64,000 nucleotides of DNA from Caldicellulosiruptor owensensis OL (GTDB lineage Bacteria; Bacillota; Thermoanaerobacteria; Caldicellulosiruptorales; Caldicellulosiruptoraceae), in contig NC_014657.1 of assembly GCF_000166335.1 (NCBI RefSeq), positions 1,842,501 to 1,906,500 on the forward strand, in the 5' to 3' direction. The translations under genes were made by a program, and so were the position numbers. The notes under the pieces were generated by a model, which saw only the letters and a program-made list of their open reading frames with translations, did no database searches and was not told the origin of the DNA. Within the stretch, counting starts at the first letter, position 1; every line of letters starts with the position of its first letter. Below are positions 13,277-21,800 of the stretch, piece by piece.

Positions 13277-14290
13277 TTATACTATATTTTTGACTGAATT
13301 CTTTATCAAAACTTGTGCATTCAACTTTTTCTGAAGAGGAAAATCAGTTTTATCTCCTTTTAATCTCTTTAACAACAAAGATGCTACAACTTCTCCTATT
13401 TCTTCCATAGGTTGGACAACAAGTGATAACGAGGGTTTTACTATCTTTGCCATCTCTAAATTGTCAAAACCTATTACTGATAGATCATCTGGAACTTTTA
13501 TATCTTTTTCATTTACAGCAATAATTGCACCAAGTGTCATCTCATAATTTGTAATAAAAACTGCTGTAGGAGGGTTAGGAATTTCCAATAACTCAATCAT
13601 CTTTTTGTAACCTGATTCCATATTATGAAATTCTCCAAATTTTATATATTCTTCATTTACAGATATTTTATAATCAATATGCGCTTTCATGTAGCCATTT
13701 AATCTCTCTTGAGCTGTATAAATATTCTGTGGACCACATATTATTCCAATTTTTCTGTGCCCCATTAAAATCAACTTCTCAACTGCCTGATACGAAACTT
13801 CAAAGTTATTCACAAGTACTGTATCACACTCAAAGTCTTCAATTGGCCTGTCAACTGCCACAATTGGAATGTCTCTTTTTATAATCTTTTTAATATCGCT
13901 TTCTTTCAAATATGTGGGAATAACTACTAATGCATCAACTCTTTTTTTATAAAGAAAATCTAACCTTTCCTTTTCTAACTTTTCATCATCTCTGTAATCA
14001 CATACGATAACACTATAACCGGTTTCAAGTAATATGTTTTCTAATGAGGATATAATTGTATTAAAGAAAACTTCAAAAACAGGAATTAAAACACCAATCG
14101 TCATAGTCTTATTAGTTCTAAGGCCTCTGGCAATTTCATTGACTTCAAAATCTAAAGCTTTAATTGCTTCTTCAATAAGTATTCTATTTTTTTCTAATAC
14201 ACTACCACCATTTAGGTATTTAGATATAGTTGCTATTGAAAGTCCTGTATACCTTGCTATATCTTTTATTGTAGCTGGAATCTTAACCAC
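13277..14290 (-). CDS. LacI-family transcriptional regulator
   Basis: A 337-residue regulator with the LacI helix-turn-helix (TIKDIARYTGLSIATISKYL), hinge (IARGLRTNKT) and sugar-binding domain (TIGVLIPVFEVF, GHRKIGIICG, IGFDNLEMAK). It lies between the side-chain glycosidase cluster and the divergent GH106-like gene, so it is the likely regulator of one or both. The start is unusual: GTG at 14290 directly abuts GAGAGGA, whereas an ATT codon at 14281 has the normal eight-base spacing. The listed start is the GTG. Confidence 0.88.
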   Translation of the reverse strand: MVKIPATIKDIARYTGLSIATISKYLNGGSVLEKNRILIEEAIKALDFEVNEIARGLRTNKTMTIGVLIPVFEVFFNTIISSLENILLETGYSVIVCDYRDDEKLEKERLDFLYKKRVDALVVIPTYLKESDIKKIIKRDIPIVAVDRPIEDFECDTVLVNNFEVSYQAVEKLILMGHRKIGIICGPQNIYTAQERLNGYMKAHIDYKISVNEEYIKFGEFHNMESGYKKMIELLEIPNPPTAVFITNYEMTLGAIIAVNEKDIKVPDDLSVIGFDNLEMAKIVKPSLSLVVQPMEEIGEVVASLLLKRLKGDKTDFPLQKKLNAQVLIKNSVKNIV

Positions 14291-14425
14291 TCCTCTCAGT
14301 TTGAACTTTTCTAAAACTCCTTTATTGTTTATTTTATCACTTTGTCTTTATTCACTTCAATAATCAAGATAATTTGGGCTTTTTAAATATTATAGCATAC
14401 TGTTTTTGTTTTGTTTAATTCTATG

Positions 14426-14454
14426 TTGATTGTATTTAACTTGTGGAGTATAAT
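14426..14454 (+). promoter_or_regulatory. Promoter for the GH106-like/oxidoreductase pair
   Basis: TTGATT (14426-14431), a 17-base spacer and TATAAT (14449-14454). T-rich TTTTTGTTTTGTTT lies just upstream and an A-rich counterpart just downstream, and may be regulator sites. Confidence 0.75.
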
Positions 14455-14526
14455 TAAGAATATAATCAATCAAAAAACAAAATAAATAAAATTTAATGCA
14501 AATTTCTCTACTTAGGAGTGAAAGAA

Positions 14527-17500
14527 ATGAATATTAACTTCAAAATAAAACCATTCTGGTTTTGGAACGGAAAAATAAATAATGATGAAATAGCAGAGCA
14601 AATAAAAGAGATGTACAACAAAGAAATTGGTGGATTTTTCATTCATCCGCGTCAAGGCCTTGAAATACCTTACCTCTCTCATGAGTGGTTTGAAAAGATT
14701 TCTGTTGCAGTTGAATGCGCTAAAAAATATAATATGGAAGTATGGCTTTATGATGAATATCCTTATCCGAGTGGAATTTCAGCTGGTGAAGTAATTGTCA
14801 AACACCCTGAATATCAGGCCTTTATATTAGATTATAAGATTGTTGATGCAAAAGATAATGAAGAGATTTGCATTGAAATTCCTATGGGCGAAGTTTTACT
14901 GGCAAGAGCTTATAAAGCAAGAAATAATACTATAATGTGGAATGAATACATAGATTTGATTGATTGTATTGGTATAATCTACAAAGAACACATCTACCAA
15001 GAAAGTGGACTTACATTTTACAATAGAAAAAGATACTTTGTTGGAGATAATGCAAAAGTTCTCAAATGGAAAGCACCAAAAGGAAAGTGGAAAATATTTT
15101 TATTTTACCAATATCCATTGAAAAACTTTAAATACTTTGGAACATTTATTGACCCTCTAAATAAAGATGCTGTAAGACTGTTTATTCAAACCACTCATGA
15201 AAAATATAAAAAATACTTAGGCCATGAGTTTGGAAAAACAATCAAGGGAATTTTTACAGATGAAACAGCTCCAGTTGCCGGCAAACTTCCCTGGTCAAAG
15301 CTGCTTCCTGAACTTTTTGAACAAAAATATGGAGAAAATCTTATTGATAAACTACCATTGATTATTTGCTCAGACATATTCGATATGTCCAGTTCGGAAA
15401 TTAAGTATCAATTTTGGAAACTTGTTGTAGACACATTTATTGAAAGCTACGACAAGCAAATCCTTGAATGGTGTCATCAGAACAATCTTTTGTACGTGGG
15501 CGAGAAGCCAATTTTGAGAAGTTCACAATTAGCCTTTATGGATATTCCTGGAATAGACGCAGGGCATCAAAAGGCTGGTGACATCCCACAGGTTGTATCT
15601 GAAAACTACAGAGCAAATCCAAAGATAGCATCATCTGCTGCCCACTTTTATAAAAAGGAAAGGGTTTTGTGTGAATGCTTTCACAGCATTGGCTGGAGCA
15701 TGACAATGCAAGATATGAAATGGATCTTTGACTGGCTAATACTGCAGGGAATAGATATGTTTGTCCCCCATGCCTTTTATTATAGTGCAGACGGACTTAA
15801 AAAGCATGATGCTCCACCTTCAGCCTTTTTCCAGATGCCATGGTGGAAACATCAAAAAACAATGTCTGAGTATGTAGAAAACATCACAAAAATGCTTAAA
15901 AATTGTAAAAGAAAGGTTGATGTACTCGTAGTAGACCCAATTACAAGCCAGTGGACTTGTTTTAACGACAGAGAAGTAAAAGAGAAGATTTCGAAGGATT
16001 TCTGTAGAATTCAGCAAATTCTTTTAGAAGAAAATGTAGACTACTATGTGATTGACCAGTCATTAGTGGGGAGTTTGGAATGCAGAAATCAGAAGATCTA
16101 TTATGACAATGAAAAATTTGAATTATTGATCATTCCACCTGTGACCAATTTAGAAAAAGAGGCTTACATGAAGATAAAAGATCTAATATTGAAAGGATGC
16201 AAAGTTATATTTATTGGTTGTTTGCCATTCCAAAACATCGAAGATTTTGATGTTGCCAAAGATATTAGCAATTTTCTTGGAGTAAATCCTATGGACATCG
16301 CAAAGGCATATACAACAGATTCTAAATTGAACAATACAGTATTTCTTAACAGTTGGATCTTCATTGGTAATATAGAAGATTTAGCAACAAAAATTGACAA
16401 GATTTATAAAAAGCCTGTAAGCATATCATCTGAATCTTCTAATGACTGCAGTATTCTCTGTGCTTACTTTGAGAACACAGAACATGACTTTTTATTTATG
16501 ATAAACCCAACTAATGAAAAGAAAATCTGCAAGGTATACTTGCGGTACAGGCCTGATGAAATAAACAAAATTTATTCGGTGCCTTTGACATCGCAAGAAC
16601 TTGATGAGAAAATAAATTTCGAAAATTCTTTAGATAAAAAGCAAATGACTTTTTCCATGAGTTTTGAGCCTTTTCAATCGTATTTAATCAAATTAGAAAA
16701 AAGTTCTTCTAAGAAGAATGACCATAAAAATGATATTGAAAAAAGAGATTTTCAATACAAAATTCCTCTTGAAACTGTCTGGGAATTTTCAATTGAGAGT
16801 TTAAATCCTTTAAGGCTTGGCAGATGGGATTTAAAATTGAATTTCAATAATGAAAATGAACAGTACTCAGTCACTTCAAAAATTCCAGTTGCCCCAAAAC
16901 CGATAATTGACCAATTGGAAGAGGCAAAAATTGCAGTACCAATAAAAACAAAAAGTTCCTTTGGATGTCCAAAAGAAATAACGTTGCCAAGCTTTGAGGC
17001 AATATACACGACTTCATTTTTTGTAGATGATAAAGCCCAAAAATTCTGGCTTGTGATTGAAGATGAAAGTATAAAAGGGGAATGGTTTATACTTTTAAAT
17101 GATTATATTATTATACCAAAGAATTTTGTTCCAAAAAGATTTTATTCTCATACTAATTTAGCGTATGATATTACCAATCTAATAAAATTAGGAAAAAATC
17201 AACTTTCATTATGCGTAAAAATTAACAAATCATCTGACGGACTTCTTACACCTATTTATATCTTCAGCATGGCAGGTGTATTTAAGATAAATGACAGCTG
17301 GCATATAGCTAAGTTTCCAACTCAAGGCTGTTTTGGTAAAAACCTTGAAAATGGCATTCCTTTTTATGCTGGTTTTATAAAGTACGAAAAGGAACTTCAA
17401 ATGCCGTCTTTGGAAAGTGGATTTGTGGAATTCTTTATTGAAGATAACATAGATCAGTGCGTAAGTCTTTACATAAATGATGAATTTGTAGGTACAAGGT

Positions 17501-17646
17501 GCTGGCAACCTTACAGGTGGAAGGTAGCTTCTGATTTACTTTCTTCAAAGAAGATAAAACTTACACTTGAAGTGTCAACTTCAATGCTACAGTTTTTTGA
17601 AGGTGAAGTGATTGACTCCAAAACACATGAAGTTAGGGCAATATGA
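14527..17646 (+). CDS. GH106-like glycoside hydrolase (putative alpha-L-rhamnosidase)
   Basis: A 1,039-residue protein without signal peptide. The N-terminus (PFWFWNGKIN, GGFFIHPRQGLEIPYLS, VWLYDEYPYPSG) matches a large bacterial family related to GH106 alpha-L-rhamnosidases. The C-terminal third has beta-sandwich, galactose-binding-like sequence (SLYINDEFVGTRCWQPYRW). The start is the ATG at 14527 with AGGAG eight bases before it; an upstream GTG at 14518 overlaps that site. It shares a transcript with the Gfo/Idh gene and has a shorter, frameshifted relative at 36693-39228. Rhamnosidase activity fits the context but is inferred. Confidence 0.7.
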   Translation: MNINFKIKPFWFWNGKINNDEIAEQIKEMYNKEIGGFFIHPRQGLEIPYLSHEWFEKISVAVECAKKYNMEVWLYDEYPYPSGISAGEVIVKHPEYQAFILDYKIVDAKDNEEICIEIPMGEVLLARAYKARNNTIMWNEYIDLIDCIGIIYKEHIYQESGLTFYNRKRYFVGDNAKVLKWKAPKGKWKIFLFYQYPLKNFKYFGTFIDPLNKDAVRLFIQTTHEKYKKYLGHEFGKTIKGIFTDETAPVAGKLPWSKLLPELFEQKYGENLIDKLPLIICSDIFDMSSSEIKYQFWKLVVDTFIESYDKQILEWCHQNNLLYVGEKPILRSSQLAFMDIPGIDAGHQKAGDIPQVVSENYRANPKIASSAAHFYKKERVLCECFHSIGWSMTMQDMKWIFDWLILQGIDMFVPHAFYYSADGLKKHDAPPSAFFQMPWWKHQKTMSEYVENITKMLKNCKRKVDVLVVDPITSQWTCFNDREVKEKISKDFCRIQQILLEENVDYYVIDQSLVGSLECRNQKIYYDNEKFELLIIPPVTNLEKEAYMKIKDLILKGCKVIFIGCLPFQNIEDFDVAKDISNFLGVNPMDIAKAYTTDSKLNNTVFLNSWIFIGNIEDLATKIDKIYKKPVSISSESSNDCSILCAYFENTEHDFLFMINPTNEKKICKVYLRYRPDEINKIYSVPLTSQELDEKINFENSLDKKQMTFSMSFEPFQSYLIKLEKSSSKKNDHKNDIEKRDFQYKIPLETVWEFSIESLNPLRLGRWDLKLNFNNENEQYSVTSKIPVAPKPIIDQLEEAKIAVPIKTKSSFGCPKEITLPSFEAIYTTSFFVDDKAQKFWLVIEDESIKGEWFILLNDYIIIPKNFVPKRFYSHTNLAYDITNLIKLGKNQLSLCVKINKSSDGLLTPIYIFSMAGVFKINDSWHIAKFPTQGCFGKNLENGIPFYAGFIKYEKELQMPSLESGFVEFFIEDNIDQCVSLYINDEFVGTRCWQPYRWKVASDLLSSKKIKLTLEVSTSMLQFFEGEVIDSKTHEVRAI

Positions 17647-17744
17647 AAAATCATTATGTTGACCAATGCACAAGCTCTTTGCATGGTCATTATTTGAGAC
17701 AATTATGTTTTAAAAAATTTGAAACGAAAGGTGTGAGATTTTAA

Positions 17745-18734
17745 ATGAAAATTTGCATAGTAGGCAGTAGTGGGCACTATGTATATGCTTTAAGAGGAAT
17801 AAAAGAAGACCCTGATGCCAAAATTGTGGGAATTTCCCCTGGATGTGAAGGAGAGAATATTGAAAGATTATTTTCTCAAGTAAATGAGTTAGGATTTGCT
17901 CCTGAGGTCTATAGCAATCCTATAAGGATGTTTGAAGAACTCAAACCTGACATTGCTGTGATTAATACATTTTTTTATAAAAATTCTGAGCTTGCAATTG
18001 AAGCTATGAAAAGAGGAATTCACGTATATGTTGAAAAACCTATTGCACTATCAATAGAAGAACTTGAAGAACTAAAGAGTGTGTGGAGGCAAACAAAAGT
18101 AAAACTCTCGTCAATGCTGGGATTGCGGTATACACCCCATTTTTGGACAGCTTATAAACTTATAAAAGAAAATAAAATAGGCGAAATTAGACTTTTACAT
18201 GCTCAAAAATCTTATAAGCTTGGAAATAGACCCGACTTTTATAAGCAGAGAAGAACATATGGTGGAACAATTCCCTGGGTTGGTATTCATGCTATTGATT
18301 GGATTTATTGGCTGAGTGGCAAGAAATTTAAATTGGTCTTTGCAAGACATTCAAGACTTTATAATAATGATCATGGTGAGCTTGAAACTACTGCTTTTTG
18401 TAGTTTTGTAATGGAAGATGAGATTTTTGCCACAGTAAACATTGACTATCTGCGTCCTGCTACTGCCCCTACTCATGATGATGACAGAATAAGAATTGTG
18501 GGAACAAAAGGAATATTGGAGGTGGTAAATGAAAAGGTATATTTGTTAAATTACGAAACTAAAGAAATGACTGAAGTACTACTTGATAATCCACCTGTTG
18601 TGTTTTTGGACTTTATTAATGAAATAAGAGGTAAAGATAAGTGTCTTGTGAGCGGTGAAGATAGTTTTTACACAACTTATATCTCTCTTCTTGCTAGGAA
18701 GTCAGCAGATGAAAATAAATCAATTTCATTGTAG
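17745..18734 (+). CDS. Gfo/Idh/MocA-family oxidoreductase
   Basis: A 329-residue NAD(P)-dependent dehydrogenase. The N-terminal Rossmann domain (ICIVGSSGHY) is followed by the EKPIALS motif, whose Lys is the usual catalytic residue, and by the C-terminal alpha/beta domain (GGTIPWVGIHAIDWIYW). Such enzymes oxidise or reduce sugars, inositols or uronates. It follows the GH106-like gene by about 100 bases with a GGTG-type ribosome site, and ends in a strong terminator. The substrate is unknown; a sugar released by its partner is the natural guess. Confidence 0.85.
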   Translation: MKICIVGSSGHYVYALRGIKEDPDAKIVGISPGCEGENIERLFSQVNELGFAPEVYSNPIRMFEELKPDIAVINTFFYKNSELAIEAMKRGIHVYVEKPIALSIEELEELKSVWRQTKVKLSSMLGLRYTPHFWTAYKLIKENKIGEIRLLHAQKSYKLGNRPDFYKQRRTYGGTIPWVGIHAIDWIYWLSGKKFKLVFARHSRLYNNDHGELETTAFCSFVMEDEIFATVNIDYLRPATAPTHDDDRIRIVGTKGILEVVNEKVYLLNYETKEMTEVLLDNPPVVFLDFINEIRGKDKCLVSGEDSFYTTYISLLARKSADENKSISL

Positions 18735-18763
18735 AACTGTATAAAATAGTAATGATATAAAAA

Positions 18764-18890
18764 TGGAGGCTGTTTAAAAACAAAATTTTAAAATTTTTAT
18801 TTTTCACAATATATTCAAAACTAAATAAATCAGAAACGATATATTGTAAAAAGGGGCTATCCAAGTATTTCTTGGACAGCCCCTTTTAAT
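18764..18890. repeat. Nested inverted repeats ending in a bidirectional terminator
   Basis: The segment begins GGAGGCTGTTTAAAAAC. It contains an inner exact pair ACAATATAT (18806-18814) and ATATATTGT (18839-18847), and ends in a 13-base stem with one mismatch (18853-18865 with 18871-18883) followed by TTTT on the plus strand and TTTTT on the minus strand. The final hairpin serves the convergent oxidoreductase and rhamnogalacturonan lyase genes. The layout resembles the element at 2905. Confidence 0.7.
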
Positions 18891-18897
18891 CTTCCTA

Positions 18898-21800
18898 TCA
18901 TTTATTCATATTTTCAATTGCTCTTATTAACATTGCTATAAATTCTGCCCTTTTTACTGGTTTGTCAGGTTTAAAGCTCCCATCTGGATAGCCTTTCACA
19001 ATACCTAATTTATATGCTTTTGCTACAATTTCAGTATACTCTGCAGTATTGATATCTTTGAACTTAACATCTTCTGGTTCAACTTTTTGCCCTTGTTTTT
19101 CTAAAATCTTTACTATAAATTTTACGGTCTCAATCCTAGTTACTATCCCACTAAAAGCGTTTGTTTCGTTAAATATCTCATTAGATACCATATTCGTAAT
19201 TGCATCCTGAGCCCACTCTGGAACATTAGCTATATTTGGATTACCTGATTTTTTCAAATTAAATGCTCTGTCTAAAATAACCGCTGCTTCTAGGTATGTT
19301 ATTAATTTTTCAGGTTTCAACGTTAAATCAGCGTAACCTGTAATTATTCCTTTTGAAATAGCCTTATTAAATAAACTGTAAGTCCAATTATTTTCTTTTA
19401 CATCGCTGTATATATCACTCAGTTTAGCAGCAACTACCTGAACAGTTCCTGTTTTGTTCAGTTCTAATTGAACTGTATTTATGTTTTTCTTAGTCAATAC
19501 AGGTGTCCATTTCTTGCTTACAGAATCAAACATGAAACCTATAACAACTTTATCATTCTTAACAATCTCGGGAGCTATTTTAATTTCAACTAATATTGGT
19601 TTTTGAATTTTCCCCTTTTCAATACTTATATTTACAGGTTCTATAATCTGAACACCTACACCTACCTTTTCAGTATAACTGCTAAGTGTCTCAACCTTTA
19701 TAACAGGATTGTTCCCTTCAACAGCTTGTGGTGGAACAGAAATCTTTACTTGAGAATTCAGTTGAACGTTTGTTACATTGTTTGTATCTATCTTGGCAGT
19801 TACAATATTCTTTTCAGATGTTTGAGATTGAGGTTTGGGTTGCTGTGTCTCGCCCTGTGTTACTTGTGTTGTCCCTTGCTGATTTTTTTCTTGTTCTTTT
19901 GAAGATGTACTAGTTGTTGATGAAGTTGTTTGTGACTGAGGATTTAAAATAATAGTGGTCACTGTACCAGAAGATGGAGAAGATTTTGTTCCAAAAATAC
20001 CATATATACCACCTTCAGCATCTATGAATGAAATAATATTCTTAGCAGTGTCAATAACCTGACCACTTACAAGCTCCCATTTTGCTGTTGTATTATTATA
20101 TCTGTAAAGTTTTAATGAATTTAAATTATAGCTATTTAAATTTGTAGGATTGAATTCAACCTCTACCTTAACTGGCAATTTTGCTATATTTTCACTCTTA
20201 TTAATCTCTAAATAATTATTTGTGGCATTCAAATCTGAAGGCAATGATATACCACTCAGAGCACCAAGACGTTTTACAGAAATCTTACCACCAACAATTT
20301 CCTCATCATTCTCAATTATAATTTTAACCTTGCTATTTTTAAAGTATAAATCTATCTTGCTCTCAGAAGGTGATTTATAGAACAATTTCTCTTCTGGATC
20401 ATCAATTTTCTTTGGTTTGTTCGGATAATATACATCTTTAACTGGCAAATTATTTGCAAGAACAACATCTCTTATATCTTCACCAAGATAAAAGCTTGTA
20501 TGTGGCGGTTGATTATATGCAACATTCTGCCATGCTATTCCAAGTCTATATACTGGATCATGCATGAGAGTGTAAATTCTATATTGGGTGGGAATTGTCG
20601 TACTATAAATCCTAAGCTCAGTATTATCAAAAGTTGGATATATTACTTCTTCTCGCCAATCTCCCAAGATGTCTGCTTGTAAACACGGGTTTGCTTTTGT
20701 ACCATTTATACTTTTTACACCTTCAAATGTTCTTATTATATCTGTTTTATCTTTAGTTTCATCATATTTGAAAATACTTACATCATCAAGAAGTTCTTGC
20801 ATTAGATCTCCATCCCAGTAAAGTGCAAAGTTCATAGGAAGACCAGCTGCTCGACAATCATTGCTGATTACTTTACCATAAACATTATATATACCTGCAC
20901 CCTTGTTAACATCATAGAAATCTCCCGCACCCCAGAATTCATAACCTGGTTCTGAAGCAATATTTGCACAAACACCACGACCTGTATCTTTGTATGCAAA
21001 ATAAGCCTGCAATGTTTCGCCAGTTGCAGCATCATGAAGCTCAAGTGAGGCCACCGAAGAAACTTCATGAACACCAAATACCTGTAATCCTTCTCGATCT
21101 GGGAAAAATGCTCCAACATGCAAAGCATCACCATGAGAGCCCAGTTCTCTTCCCATTTCACCATCCATTACATATAATATCTTTCCATCATGGTCTAATG
21201 TCAACGAACCTGCTATTATTTCATCACATCCATCATTATCTACATCAGCAACAGATATGTTGTGATTACCCATACCTTCTCCTTTTCCGCCAATTTCTTG
21301 CGTATCAAAATGCCATCTTTCCTGCAGTTTTCCATTGACAAAATCATATGCAACAAATGTTGTCCTCGCGTAATAACCTCTTCCAAAAACTATTGAAGGC
21401 GTGGTTCCATTTAAATATGCAACAGTTGCCAAGAATCTATCAGATCTATTGAACCATGTATCGCCCCAAGACGCAACACCAGTCTTTTCAATTGAATATC
21501 TATATTCTATGCTATCTAAAACTGCTCCTGTTTCACCATCAAATATTGAAATGTATTCTGGACCTCCCCATACTTTACCCGGAAATGAACCACTTGGTCC
21601 ATATCTATATGCTCCATTTTTAGCTGGATCTCCAATTACACTTATCACTTTATTATAATCAACCCTACCATATGTTGCACCATAAACTGTTGTTCCATCG
21701 GCTGTCTTAACAACAAACTCAGATTTTCCATCTCCATCAAAGTCATACACTAAAAACTGATTATAATGCGCACCTGAAGTAAGATTAAGGCCCATATTAA

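Noticed and set aside
21000-21340. His/Leu-rich plus-strand frame opposite the PL11 domain
   Set aside because: A shadow of the lyase coding strand; no ribosome site and implausible composition.
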